DNA of 64,000 nucleotides, from positions 28,500,574 to 28,564,573 of the forward strand of contig VZDJ01007747.1 of NCBI GenBank assembly GCA_008694505.1, written 5' to 3'. The DNA is from Cyanoderma ruficeps. Taxonomy: Eukaryota; Chordata; Aves; Passeriformes; Timaliidae. Each line of letters opens with the position of its first letter. The first letter of the stretch is position 1. The notes beneath the pieces were generated by a model. It saw only the letters and a list, made by a program, of their open reading frames with translations, did not search any database and had not been told where the DNA came from. Shown in pieces: positions 52,380-64,000 of the stretch. The position numbers and the translations under genes are program-made.

Positions 52380-54908
52380 CCTGTCAGATATGGACATGAA
52401 ATAAGGTTTTATCCTGGGCAAGCAAAAGCAAAACAGAAGGTCTGTGATAAGGAATATGCAGACAGAAACTGAAGCCATATGCACATGGTCTGCACTGATT
52501 TCCTTTTCCAAAGGCTCCAACACACATCAAAATGCCTGAGGCACTACAGTGTGTGCAAGCCCACCAGAGGCAAAGTCAGGGCACAGGTATAAATAAATGC
52601 TATGGCATCACTGCCAGGAAAACCCATTGGTTAGGTAACTTAGCTTACCAATTAGTGTAGGCAACCCACAGATGTACAGTTTATAATAAGTAATTTAAGC
52701 CGTCTGCATATAAAAATGAGTTAATAGAAACACATGGAATCTGAATAATTTTTAAGCAGGTGAAGTAAGCTATTTTCCATGTTGCACAAACATAATAAGG
52801 TCATTTAAGGAACAATTATAAGGCACCACAGGGTGAATAAAATATAAAACTAGAATGACTGATGGCCAATATAACCTATCTTAGTTTCCATAATTGCCTA
52901 TGTGTTCTACAAAGTTAAGTAAAGGGACACATGCAATTTAGTTGCTACTGTACGACTAGCTATTACCAAGGAAATAGCATGATTCCAGAGCAGGCATTTA
53001 GCTCAAGGAATATAGAATTAAGCAACATTTTCTTCATACTGCTGGTAGGGTTTGGGTTTTTTTTCTAAATTGTATAACTTTTTTAAATGTATAAATTGAG
53101 AAATGTTCTCCCTCACTGTTAAATGTCCATCAGCCTTCCAGATTTCATCACTGAGTACCAACACAGTAGCTGTCACTCAGACAATTGTCTACCAGATAAT
53201 TCAACCTACCCTGCTATCTTCTCCAAGGGAGTGAAATAGACACATAACAGGAGCTTAAATGGTGGTTTTATCCTGAAGATTATTCTGTTTGTGAAGCAGC
53301 CAATTTTGAAAGGTTAGAAGTCCTTTACATGCCTTAAATTCTGTAAACAAAACAATGTACTGATAACAGTTAAGTTAAAGTAGTTTTTCTGAATATAATC
53401 AAATAGCACATGATATGTTGTATAAAGTCTCCAAAGTCAGCTAATTTATCCATACTTTTCTGGTTCTTAGGTACTCATGATTACACAGATTTGCTTCTTA
53501 TAAAAAGATTATACCTTATCAGCTGTTTGGAAAAAATCTTGATTTTACAGAGTGTCAAAGCTTGACATAAGAAAGAAAAAACATTTTTATATACCACTAT
53601 TGACAGAAATATTTATCTTATTTTAAGCTATTTAATATAACTTTTAATTAGGGCTTTCACTTAGAGAATTGTAGCCATTTCTCTAGTCAGGCACAGTTTT
53701 CAGTTTTGATGCAATCAAACCACAAACCTTTGTGGTGTAGAAAAGAACAGTGCACATAATGTAAATGGACTCTTAAATAGAAGTATTATGACCTTGAGAT
53801 TCAAATACACGTACCTAAATAAAAATCATGACTCTATGCAAAAAATCCACCAGCAAAGTTGGAATGTAGCTGTTTTTTGATACATTAAACCTGGATGACT
53901 TATTTTAAATTAATCAAAAATGTAGAACTCAGCAAGAGAATGCTTATTAAAATCCCCTTACATAGGTATTTCTCATTAGCTTTGAAAAGCTGCTATAGCA
54001 AACACTTCTCTAAGCTTAGCACCTTCCTGCAAAAAAAAATGAACATATTTTTTCAATTCTACTGAATGGACTGTAGTAAATAGCAATTCTAACCAAAGTC
54101 ATAATTTATTGTACAACTAACTCTACAGTCCTCCTCAACACTGTCTTATAATCACAGAACACACTGAGTTGGAAGGGACCCATCAGGGTCATCAAGTCCA
54201 AATCCTGGCCCTGTGTGGAACACCCCAAGAGTCAGATCATGTGCCTGAGAGCTTTGTCCAAACAAATAATAAACATTGACCTTTACAATATCCCTGTAAC
54301 TATAATTTTTCCCACTGAAGAAATGAGGCAACGGAAAATAAATCTTTTATCAAGGATCCCACTAAAAATCAAAGTCAAGATATTCATGCAAAGCACTTGT
54401 GTCCTAGTCAAGATAAAAATACTTATTGGAAATATTTGGCATAGTACAGTAAGAAAGCTGACAGCTCACAATTCTGGTTTAAGGCACTGTTGTGGTTAAT
54501 TCTAGAATCATAACGACCCAATATTTTTATCTTCTGACAGAAACTGCCTGTAGTTCTAGAAACAAGGTTCTTCTGTCTCTGTTGATGGAAAATGAGCTGT
54601 TTTAGCCAGTTTGGGGTCATGGTCTGAAGGCCAGGCAAGAAGGACTCATGAAGCAATAAATTGTATTTCTTGCAACACCAATCCTAGAGAATTCTTGAAA
54701 AGAAAATTAGAATCTAAATAGATAGTATTAATTTAGGTGACCTTTACTTGAGAATTTTGAAATCTAGCAGACACAACTCTAGAAATCTCTTCTCAAATAT
54801 CTTTATCTCCCAGCCAGCCTGAAAAGCAACTATGCACCACAGCAGCCTCAGGATAATTCACCTGCCACTGCTTGAGCTTAGTTTCCACATCTGAAGTTGT
54901 CTATTCTT
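52380..54908 (-). other. Pair of very small candidate exons (47 nt at 54862-54908 and 34 nt at 52380-52413)
   Basis: On the minus strand, 54862-54908 follows TTTCCTTTCTAG and ends at GTGAAT. 52380-52413 follows the strong tract CTTTTGCTTGCCCAG and ends at GTGAGC. Read from phase 0, the first gives KNRQLQMWKLSSSSG with two bases left over. The second supplies the missing base (Arg codon) and continues IKPYFMSISDR to a codon boundary. The phase match is appealing, but exons this small are rare and similar pairs occur by chance in 30 kb of intron. Confidence 0.12.
54150..54266 (-). mobile_element. CR1 LINE 3' end, minus orientation
   Basis: Forward landmarks are AATCACAGAACACACTGAGT, TTGGAAGGGACCCATCAGGG, TCATCAAGTCCAAATCCTGG, AACACCCCAAGAGTCAGATC and GTGCCTGAGAGCTTTGTCCA. 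The match is better preserved than the 21.9 kb copy, suggesting a younger insertion. It lies within the presumed intron of the minus-strand gene. Confidence 0.93.
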
Positions 54909-57900
54909 CTAGAAAGGAAATTTGTCTCTTAATATGAAAACTATCTTTCTTCAAAGACTTCAGATGACATAAGAAAGGAGTTTTCCCTTTGTGTTCAGTT
55001 TTACTATTTAAGTTTTACTATTTAAGTAAAAAAATTAAAGTTTTGTTCTTTGAATAACTGAAATCATCTGCTGCCTCTGATCTAAATTGCTCTTTGTGGA
55101 AAGAATTGCCTAAGAATTATCTTCAAAACCAGACACTCAGCCTAAATGGAAAGCAAACCTGTAAGCACAGCCTGCTCATGCCTTCCAAATCATGGAAGTG
55201 TGCCAGGTGAGTCTGTATGCTACTAGGCACACTGCTTGCACTCAAGTCTGCATTCCAGATTTGTGGATGGCAATCAAGCAGGATGCAGAGCACATTGCAT
55301 TCAAGACCTCTTCAGGAGCAACTAGGTCTCATCCCACATAAAGCCAAGCCACTATGGAAATATAAAATGATAGAGAGGTGATAAAACATTTTTTAGGTAA
55401 AAAGGTCTATTCAGTCCCACATCGTATTCTTGTGTTTCACACATTCTTTATAATGATGGCTGAGCTGTGCTGTTCAAGGGAAAGAATACTAAATCACAGT
55501 GCTTTAATAAATGGTACTAACTAAATGTTTAACAGCTAAACATGTTGGTCAAAGCCACATCCCTCTTGTATTTTGTAAGACAGATGTAGATTAATACATT
55601 TTCAAACAAAATAATAGTTTTTTGAGATTCTTTAAGTATATAGAGAAAGACTTTGACTCAAATCTTGCAGTCCTTAAGCAGTGGGAGGAAAAAACTTCTG
55701 TTATATTAACTACTTACTGTGAACACACTCAACATTTTCCTGCCTGTTCAGAAGTGTTTTCTAGCTCAGAAATAAAAAGACTATATTCACTACTTTTCTT
55801 GTAATGCCTAGTACATTAGGACTGAGACCTCTGGCTGTAACTACTGCGAACGTAATGTAGATGACAAATGCCTGCAAATTATTTCTGACTAAAGAAGGCA
55901 GTCTATGGTGTGCAAGTATCCAGATTTTCATTACATGCCCTTAAAAATTATTTCTTTGCATGATGCAAAATGTTCTGAGGGATGTTATCTCTTATTGAGC
56001 ATTGACAGTGACATCCTTGGAGTATTTCTCTCTTATTCAGTATACTGATGAAATACAACTGTCTGGAAAGTATAAGATTATCTTTGGGTAATAAGACACT
56101 CTTAGGAAGTAAAATGCAACATATAGGATTAGGATTGTTCACTGAAGCAAACAATTCAAGTAATAATCTGGATATTGGTAGTTTCAAGGTTCCACACATG
56201 TTCTGTAGTTTGTAAATCACCTCTCACTCTATTTCTGACAGAAAAGCCAATCAGTTCATCTTCACAAAGTCTCTTTCTACTGCATCAGAGGTACCAATTC
56301 TAACACCAGAATGAGAGGAGGAGGTAATTTGGGAGGTAGCCTTGGGACCCTGTCAGTCCCAAAGGCTAAAGTAAGATGAAATAAAACATCTTTTGGAAAA
56401 AAATTTTTTTTCACAAAATCAGCATGGAAATAATTCTGAACAAGGAAAAACTCCCATTAAATTAAGGCCTGATAGTAGACAAGGCCATTTGAATTCTGAG
56501 CAAAACTACATACCAGCATATTTATTTTGCACTCTCTAGGAAGAGAAATGGTTATATCCAGTAACTAACTTCCAGTAATGCACAGGTGCCCATCATCACT
56601 GTATGATCACTAGTCTGTCTGACAATTAGCCAATACACTGATTTTTATCACTTGCACAACAGGGTCATATTTTCTTTTCCTGCAGAAGCTCTCTTCAAAT
56701 AGCAGCTTTTAGAGACAGCTGAAGTTCATCATTTGATGACAGGAACTAGACAGTGCCATCTGCCTTAGCAGCAGTTCAGGTAATAGCAAAGAAAAGCTAA
56801 TTGCTGAGCATGAAATGTACAGGAATGAATTTTTGATTTTTTTTTAACTTCCCATTAAAATTGGATCTATATGGCACTATGTGATACTCTGAAGAGGCAC
56901 TTAGAGTCAGCTCTAAAAGAGCTTTGCAAACAGTGTAAGTATCCTGTGTTGAATATTATGGTATCACAGTTTTGTTGCTTTTGGTATCTGAAGTAGTTGG
57001 AGATCTTTGGCTAACACCCCACAGCACTTAAATGTGAGCTGCATACTAGCATAATAGCTATACTTAGGGGTATGTACATTTTTCCTCCTCTCCTGGGCCA
57101 ACAAAGGTAATCTCCAGGATTACTATTAAGGGAGAAGCATTACTGAGTCACTAAATGGGTGTTGCATATCCCAGTCTCATGTATCCCACACTGCATTGAA
57201 GGTGCCCAAACCAGAGCAGCAGAAAAAGTGGCTCTGCAAAGCAGTTGCATGGAGGAGCTCAGTAGCAGACACTAGGTGACTGCTGACTCTGGGGCCACAA
57301 AGGCTGACATGGGTAACTCAGAGGTGGGCACACAGCAACAGGAAGATCTCATAATGGAAGGAAGTTTCAGATGGCCTCACACATATGGGGCAAAATACTT
57401 CCTCCATAGAGCAAGGTTGACAGCTTAGGACTGCATTTCCTCTTCTGAGGTCATTTTGCCAGTATATGGAAGGGAGAGGTAGGAACACACTTAAACTGTC
57501 ATGATTACAGTAATTCTGCTTCTGTTTTTCATTTCATTTGAAAGGAATAAACATATCTGCAACCAGGGACAGTATCTCAAGTCTATGTCATCCCAGATGG
57601 ATTTTCTCAGTAACAGGCAACAGATTCAAGCTCTTCTCTCCCAGTGTTTCCTATAACAGAGATACCAATTTATTTTCACACAGTAGCCTGGGTTCAGCAG
57701 GAAAAGTTCCTTAGCACCAGGTAGTTTGCAGCAAAAAATGGGAAGTACGGGGTTTGTCGTCCAACAGAGGAGTGATCCATGGACCTGGCCCACTTCCCAA
57801 GTGATCAATCTACTCCATCACACAAGCCAGTATATCAGGAAGAGAGCAGCACTGTTTCAAAGGGGCTAAAAACCAAGCTCTTGGCACTCTGGCCAACTGG

Positions 57901-58458
57901 GCTAAGAAGAAGTTGGAGCCTCTGAAGCTGCAGCTGTCTTGCCAGCCTTGCAGCTGTGGCCACCATGCCCCTGGAGAGTCCTCCAAATGCACAAATATTC
58001 CTGCCCTTAGGAGAATTTTAGCTCTCAGCATGTAGCATCATGGAAAAAACAGGAACCTGGGTGTCTGCTGCAAGCCTGTGAATACTATCCAGGCAGCTGA
58101 GTGCCCAACTAAGGAAGACAGGTAAAAACAGAAATTTCCATGAAAAGATTACCTCCAAGCAAAGGCAGGTTGTTGGAACTACAGCCTGTTTCTTAGAGCG
58201 TATCAGTACTATAGTAAAAATTTAGCATACACCTCTCTACAATATCTTGTAATCAAGCTCCAGTAGGTATTTATACTACCAAGTAAAACTATGTCATATT
58301 TAGAAGATTTTTTTGCTGGCATGTACACAAAATTTCTTGGACTCTTGCACTGATTCGAATATAGTTTCTATACTGGGGATCATTAGAAAAATTAAAACAA
58401 TATCTCCTGTAAAATTAAACACAAGCTGCATGGGGAATCTGTACAGCCCTGTTCTCAC
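54267..58458. other. About 4 kb, probably intron; no gene recognised
   Basis: Contains the 14-bp duplication at 54999 and the candidate 47-nt exon at 54862. The stretch 57180-58050 is modestly GC-richer with purine-rich phrases and could be an unrecognised old repeat; its 60-73 codon minus frames lack splice support. Confidence 0.45.
54999..55026. repeat. Perfect 14-bp tandem duplication
   Basis: Two exact tandem copies of TTTTACTATTTAAG. Confidence 0.95.
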
Positions 58459-58608
58459 TTTAGAATTTGGCAATAACACCCAGCCCTTTGGGCCGGTATC
58501 TGTGTAATCTAGATGTATTATCATTATTTCTGAAGTGTCTATGACAGTGGTATCAACGCACTGAAGTTTGCCGAGAATTTGAACTCCCAAAGCAATGTCT
58601 TTCAAAAA
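58459..58608 (-). CDS. Internal coding exon (50 codons, phase 0/0), probably next in the same gene
   Basis: The minus strand reads TTTTTTGAATAG, then 150 stop-free nt, then GTGAGA after an AAA codon. The frame starts FLKDIALGVQILGKL and includes the stretch IMIIHLDYTDTGPKGWVLL, which looks like an amphipathic helix followed by beta strands and a turn. One Cys is at residue 17 and one Trp at residue 43. The region keeps several CpG dinucleotides in a CpG-poor setting, which suits a constrained exon. The acceptor tract is modest. The frame stays open past the donor for about 50 more codons, so an alternative donor cannot be excluded. Phase 0 on both sides agrees with the 61357-61530 exon. Family unknown. 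Confidence 0.55.
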
Positions 58609-61356
58609 CTATTCAAAAAATTACCTTTTCTACTACTTTCTCAACTGTAGGATACACTTATAAAGGTCACATTCTGAAAGTTTGCATGGAACAGACTGCA
58701 CACACTTCATCTTATTACTGCGTGTCAAGACACATTCAACTAATAAATAACATGAGAATTTTTTAAGAAGAATCATGTCTTGCTCTGCTTCTGAGTCACC
58801 AGGGATGAGAACATCCACTTTTATGCCTACCAGTTTTAAGTTTAGCATCAGGAGAGTTTTTGCTCTATCACAAAACTCAAAATAAAAATCTGTCCTTTTC
58901 CACAATACAGCATGCCTGTCTTTTTATTGAACTTCTTAATCTCTTGAAAATTCTCCTTTTTTTTTTTCCAGACTATCTGCAGACTGTCTTTGACAGGATT
59001 ACAGGAACCATGTCTAAATTATGCTTCTCTATGAAGCAATCTTGGACTGCCACAGTCTCTCTGATCCAAATTCCTGTGAGCCAGAATTGTTGGATTTGGC
59101 AAGTCTGCAGTTACACATGGCCTCCAGCTGTTCTATGATAGGTTAGGAAATAAACTGGCCTTCATCCAGCTCAAGGGATTCATGTCAAAAGCTGTGTTAT
59201 AAGAATTATATGTGTGCAAATGTAAACATTCACACTTTATTCCCTTATTTTTCAACAGTCCACAGATAATTATTATATTACTAATAAGACTGGGGAAATG
59301 CCCTTTTCTTCTTGAAAAAGAAAAGGATATATTTAATTCAAGCTAAGAAATATATGAATTCTTCAGTATTAAACACAGCCTCCTACTAAGCATATATAAA
59401 ATTATAGCTATTCCACCGTTTAAGCAACATATGTATAGTTCTCATACGGAAACACTGGATCAGAAAAGACTGAGCATTTATTAACAAAGGTATAAGTACC
59501 TATATTTTTGTTCCAAATAGTAGTAGTAGATTAATGACAAATCTCAATATTGTTATCAAAGAAAAATCAAAGTTAGTTCGGTTGCACTTTAGTGACAGGA
59601 TATATGGTCAATAGTAAAAAACCAAAGCCTTTTAAACATTTTAAAATTAAATAGAAGTTCATAATCAGCAGAGAAATGAAAATGCATCCATTATCCACCA
59701 GTCCTTACCACCAAAAGCACTATAAATAGCACCCAATAAAAGCCCAAGAGCAGTGTCCTCTGGATTGGGTTTCTGAAGCAGAAAACCAGAGCTGAAGCAG
59801 CAGTTGAGTTAGATAGAGAAATCATCTGATCAGGAATCACAAGACTAAATGCAGACCAATGTGAGGTTTAAACAGGATGTATGGCATCAGTTCTTACGTG
59901 AAATAATAATGTGGAGCGATAATGAGTATCAGAGAGATGACTGATCAGACTAAACAGGCTAAAAAGCAAGTTAGTAATTGCACTAGCACTTTTTGCTGGC
60001 AAATCACAGAAAGAATCTAAGCAGGTCTTGCCATTATTTTGCAAGAATCATGACAAACTTTCTTAGCTACTCAGCAGGCACCTAGAGAATGATGTACCAT
60101 GAAGGAATTGCACTTCGCAAAACTTATGACAAATAATGTTCTGAGGCTAGTATGTGCTGCGTATAACTGCCTACATTTCAGTAAGATTAAATTTTTATTA
60201 AAAGAATTTTCCCTCCTTTTCTCCTCTTACTGTGAAAATTTGTATACTCTACTCTTGTGAAACATTTATCAGAGAAAAAATAAAAAGGATTGAGAAAGAA
60301 ATTACCTAATGATGATAATAATTTATATTTCCAATAATAAAAGATGCATTTTAAAAAGTATTTGTGTCACAACTATTTCTACACAGAGCAGTTGAGATTA
60401 TGCTAAGCTTTATACTGGCAAATGGTGAGATATAAACCTGACCCTAAGAGTTTTCAAAGTGACAGGTATCAGAGACTACAGTAAGTCTGTAAGTGGCAGC
60501 TACTAAGTTTCTACTAGAGATATCACTACTGCTGCTGATTTCATGTGGAGAGTATTACAGGGGACTCAAATTATACAGGGCTGGCTTGAACAGTCTTAAA
60601 ATGGATTCCAGGATCTTAAGATAGATGGGATGAGATAATTAACATATATAGAGAATACAAATCAAAAAAGACTAAATGGAGGAGGCACATCTATCCAACT
60701 GGGAGATGTGGATATGCACCACAAGCCCTCTATTCTCACTCTCACACGTATTTGGCTACCCTGGGTACATCTTCCACTGCCTGTGGCTGCAAATCAGGGC
60801 AACCAGGAGATCAGGATGTTGCCAAGTGCCACAGTACACACCAACAGCTCAGTTCCAACATAATCTAAGGGACTTGCTCAACATCAGAAAAAAGGTTAGG
60901 GATCATTATAGAGGTGCAACAAGGATTCCTAGTTCTGGCCAGAAGACTGTACAGATTTATATTGTGAAAGCTGACTGAGAAAATGAATATGCAGTTTAGG
61001 AGCATCACAAAAGTATGTGGAAGAAAAGGATCCCCCACAACAATCAGTGTGTTACCAAGTTCCCAAGCTGGCTCTGGCTGTACTTCACAAGGAGCCTTAT
61101 GCTATTCCCCACCTGCCCCACTAGATTTACCTTCTCATCAATAATAAAGCATTTGCTTTCCCCAAAAGCCCAGGCAGACTAGAAGTAAAACATCTTTGTG
61201 TGTACTCAAAGATAAAGCAAGCACTTGTAGCTTTCACTGATTAGCAATTACAAGATTAGCCCTGGGAGGAAAAATTCTGTGAGATTTATAACTGGAAAGC
61301 ACATTTATAGGCCTTTGTGGACCATCTGGTAGAATTTAACAGAAAACTCTGCTTAC
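58609..61356 (-). other. Intron between the middle and left-hand exons
   Basis: This 2.7 kb interval is inferred from the splice boundaries of its neighbours. It is AT-rich. A faint MIR-like stretch may lie near 60860-60945, but it is too degraded to annotate. On the plus strand at 58972-59075 there is an exon-like stretch after an 11-T tract and CCAG; I regard it as coincidental because it is antisense to the supported gene. Confidence 0.45.
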
Positions 61357-61530
61357 CTCATAGAATTCTTTGCTGGCATTTTCCATTACATCTAGGGCTT
61401 TTTCTGTCAGGAATCTCTCCATACATTTTGCTGACACTAAGATTCCCTGGATGAAAGAACGAGCTCTGCACTCATTATAATGGACAACCTCTCTCCAGTC
61501 TTTCATCCTATCATTGTAAATGATGTGACA
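61357..61530 (-). CDS. Internal coding exon (58 codons, phase 0/0) of the same unrecognised gene
   Basis: This is the strongest exon in the window. On the minus strand it is preceded by GTCTTTTTTTAG, a clean polypyrimidine acceptor, and followed by GTAAGC after a GAG codon. The 174 nt are stop-free in the frame starting CHIIYNDRMKDW and ending ENASKEFYE. The middle (about residues 19-57) has the heptad-like hydrophobic spacing of alpha helices (RARSFIQGILVSAKC, then MERFLTEKALDVM). Cys are at residues 1, 21 and 36, and N51-A-S is a possible N-glycosylation sequon. Phase 0 at both ends matches the exons on either side. The parent protein is not recognised; no catalytic motif is visible. It could be a pseudogene exon, but no disabling change is seen. 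Confidence 0.7.
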
Positions 61531-61663
61531 CTAAAAAAAGACATTTTGGGCCATTTCCTGGCAGGACATTATGCAATTCTGTTCCTTCCTTAACCTATAG
61601 GGCAATATGCACCACACATCAAGTGTGCCCTATAGCTCCTCTGCTGTCCTCTTTACTGTTCTT

Positions 61664-61681
61664 AAAAAAAAAAAAAAAAAA
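61664..61681. repeat. 18-base A homopolymer in an intron
   Basis: A run of A about 130 bases upstream (minus-strand sense) of the 61357-61530 exon. No retroposed sequence with target-site duplications was seen beside it. Confidence 0.9.
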
Positions 61682-62191
61682 GCAAAGGCATGGTTCTGCC
61701 ACTATTTGTGTCCATAAAATAGCAGACTATTGCCAGATAGCCTGTATTTGCAGTACTTGAAACTGCTTTTTACTCTCATTCAGACTAAAGTCTTTCCTTT
61801 CTTCTCCCTGCATGTCACCAGTTTCTCACAGGAGACCTAGTTTGGCACAGCAGCATCAGGAAAAAGGCATCAGGATAGATTCTCCATGATGTAAATTAGA
61901 GTGTTCCAGTCCAATCACATCCCCATCAAGGTCCTCAAATGAAACCTCCCACTGAGATACAAGCGACTGGGTTTCCATCTGTGTGTCTCTTGCTGTCAGT
62001 GGCTATTGTTTAAGTAAACACTGGTTTGTATTACTTTCTCTTTTTATTATTATTCAATTCATGTTAGGGCCTGGTTAAAAGGAAACAAAAATTGCTGTAT
62101 TAAAAGACTAGTATTTTCAGCATCTTGTGATGTAAATTGCTAATTTAAAACCCAAAATATTGTTAAAGTGTCTTTATTTAATAGCAGACGA

Positions 62192-62219
62192 TTGCAAGCT
62201 GTAATTTGCAAGCTGTAGT
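62192..62219. repeat. 14-bp tandem duplication in an intron
   Basis: TTGCAAGCTGTAAT is followed directly by TTGCAAGCTGTAGT (one mismatch). Each copy holds TTGCAA, a half-site like that of C/EBP factors, but no function is implied. Confidence 0.9.
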
Positions 62220-63704
62220 TGCAGATGGCAATGTTTTTCCTCTCTTTTCAGCAGTACAGTAAAGTATTTACTGCAGTGATCTGCAGACAATGACATACCA
62301 ACTGCAAAAGAAATGCTCAGGGGTAACACAAACTATCAGGATTCCCATGAGGTCCACCATGCAAGGTACCTGCAATTAAAGCATGAAATTTAAATACCAA
62401 TTAAAATATTAAAATCTCTTACGTGGTCTCAAACAACAACTCTTTGCAATAGACAATTTTAGTACGTTCTGCCAAGTATGATTCTAACACAAAACAACAA
62501 CTCTTGTTTTCTTTCCTGATCTTTAATCCATTTAGATTGAACACACTTATTTTCCAATTCAGACCTGGAGGCCCATCTGGATTTGAAACTGACAGCCACC
62601 ATCTGGACCACATGAGCAGAAAGGGTGATCTGGCACATGTCTAGCATACTGTTCCACGTTTTGTACATCAGGACATGCAAAAATACCACGGATGCATTAG
62701 ACAAAAGCTTTTCCTTTTATTCCATTTTGCTAAACAATTCATAGATGTTTATTTTTCAAGAGAAAAATTATTTAACATCACCTATTTAGTAGCATTGTAT
62801 GAAACATTTAAATACTGCATTCTGTAGTGCCATCTAGGGGATTTAAAAACTGGAATAAAGTTCTCATCAGATAAAAAAAACCCAATAAACACTAAAAAAT
62901 CAGCTATGAATGCCACGGCAATTTCTTATGTATATCTAGTGGCTGGGATTACGTTTTCCTGCTACAATAGGAATACTTGAATAAGGTCCAGGTACAGTGT
63001 CACATCTGTAGAATCCATCAATAGGAGAAGACGCATAGTTCTATACTTCTCTTATATGGACAAATAATTTACAAAAGCAATCTTTAAAAAATACCCAAAA
63101 TAAAATCAATGTCATGTTCTGAAATGGGATTTAGAAAAAATTTCTAGCCTTAGTTCAGTTACCAGGAAATATATGGGAAATTTTTTTGCACTACAGATAT
63201 TTATAAAAATATCAGACATGTTATTGTATAATATTACAGAAAACTGAAATAAAACAAGAGAGCTACTGGCATTTTCTTCCATCCTCATCTTCATTCACAT
63301 TATTATTTTTCTAAAGTTTTCTGAACCAGATGGCATTACATAGTTATTTCCAATCCATCACTGTAGAAATGGTTAGAAATTATTAATTTTGTATCATATT
63401 GATAGCTAGAATGATTTATAAGCTCTTCAAACACATTTGCTTTGTTTCTTCTTACAGAAACCAACTATAACAAGTTCACACATTATATAAGTGATCACTC
63501 AAAAGGGAAATGCAGAGCAAAAATCAGACTATGTAAACCAGAGAACTACAAGCCTACCTTCACTCAGACAACAGACATGGTCCATTAGTTCCTACCAACA
63601 CATAAAAAGAGAGATCTCTGGATCATCAACAGTCACCAGCTGCCAAAACCTCATTGAAATTGGTGAATAATTTACACAGGCAGAGAACCTACCTACCCAC
63701 CTAC

Positions 63705-63857
63705 ATGGTCATGCATTTTTTCCCAGTCCCAGTAACCGATCAGTTTCCAGCCATCAGGATTAGAGACAGGACTATTTACTTTACTTTTGAATTTCCAAAC
63801 CTCACATTTTGACATTCCACCCGGAAAACACGTACATTGAATGTTTGCAGTTATGTG
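63705..63857 (-). CDS. Internal coding exon (51 codons, phase 0/0) of an unrecognised minus-strand gene
   Basis: On the minus strand the sequence reads TAGTTTTTAG, then 153 nt with no stop, then a GTAGGT donor. The frame starts HITANIQCTCFPGG and ends GYWDWEKMHDH. It has three Cys (residues 8, 10, 18) and four Trp (21, 37, 43, 45), an unusual content for a chance frame. The other two frames contain stops. The polypyrimidine tract is short, so the acceptor is only fair. The donor lies inside a short GTAGG/GTGGG tandem run. The exon ends on a codon boundary and the next exon (61357-61530) begins on one, so the join preserves frame. I do not recognise the family. The Cys/Trp content would suit a folded extracellular or lumenal domain, but that is inference. 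Confidence 0.6.
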
Positions 63858-64000
63858 CTAAAAACTATTTGTTCATAAGGGTAAGATTTGAAGAGCACCT
63901 AAGTGTCTTATAAACCCATATAAAACAGCTTTTGACACAGCTTTTATTTGGAGCTATTTTAGGAAGTAGTCAGCCTTTGATCCTGAAAGAAGCTTCCATA
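63858..64000 (-). other. Upstream intron sequence of the minus-strand gene, cut by the window edge
   Basis: On the minus strand this precedes the TAGTTTTTAG acceptor at 63858. No further exon is seen before the window ends. Confidence 0.5.

Larger units (their letters stand above)
49396..54149. other. About 4.7 kb, probably intron; no gene recognised
   Basis: Contains the CCTTT array, assembly gap, the poly-A runs at 51405 and 51874, the 17-bp duplication at 51061 and the small exon candidate at 52380-52413. An AT-only stretch near 50720-50810 is low complexity. Confidence 0.45.
61531..63704 (-). other. Intron between the two right-hand exons
   Basis: This 2.2 kb interval is inferred to be an intron from its GT and AG ends on the minus strand. 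It contains an 18-base A run at 61664-61681, a 14-bp tandem duplication at 62192-62219, and a protein-like but out-of-phase open frame around 62423-62590. No interspersed repeat was recognised. An additional small exon inside it is possible, because both flanking exons are phase 0 and any phase-0 cassette would fit. Confidence 0.5.

Noticed and set aside
58972..59075. Plus-strand exon-like block after an 11-T tract and CCAG, ending at GTGAGC
   Set aside because: Antisense within an intron of the better-supported minus-strand gene and with no partner exons on the plus strand.
62423..62605. Exon-like minus-strand block ending at GTAAGAG, with the word VSNPDG shared with the 63705-63857 exon
   Set aside because: The open frame ends in phase 2 and cannot join the phase-0 start at 61530; the other frames have stops. 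The six-residue match is probably coincidence.
1..64000. CRISPR arrays, operons, bacterial ribosome sites, tRNA or rRNA genes
   Set aside because: Nothing of this kind is visible; the window is vertebrate nuclear DNA.

Overview
The window is AT-rich vertebrate nuclear DNA with no prokaryotic layout, and its repeats point to a bird. Six fragments carry the avian CR1 LINE 3' signature (3' ends of the ATTCTATGATT type, or the GGTTTGGGTTGGAAG and TTGGAAGGGACCCAT blocks on the opposite strand). A block of about 1 kb at 5500-6505 resembles a long terminal repeat I know as very common in passerine genomes. Bird is close to certain; songbird is likely but rests on that one family. There is one 72-base assembly gap at 51333-51404 and one isolated N at 51873.

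The only coding sequence I can defend is part of one minus-strand gene at the right end. Three stop-free exons of 153, 174 and 150 nt (63705-63857, 61357-61530, 58459-58608) are each bounded by AG and GT splice dinucleotides. All are phase 0 at both ends, so they join without a frame change into 159 codons. I do not recognise the protein. It is rich in Trp and Cys, then alpha-helical, and has one N-glycosylation sequon. The 5' exons lie beyond 64000. The 3' exons must lie below 58459. The best terminal-exon candidate is 29522-29614, which would make the visible part of the gene about 34 kb. A chain of very small exon candidates at 54.9 kb and 52.4 kb fits the phase but is weak.

Layout: 1-29.5 kb has no supportable gene; it holds the ERV long terminal repeat, two CR1 copies (10.4 and 21.9 kb), simple repeats and unannotated sequence. 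From 29.5 to 58.5 kb is probably mostly intron of the minus-strand gene, with four CR1 fragments, a decayed MIR/CORE-SINE-like element at 41.3 kb, a GC-rich repeat-like island at 48.8-49.4 kb and the gap beside a CCTTT microsatellite. From 58.5 to 64 kb are the three exons and their introns. The many 60-180 codon open frames elsewhere are what AT-rich non-coding DNA gives by chance; several of the longest start with GTG or overlap repeats.
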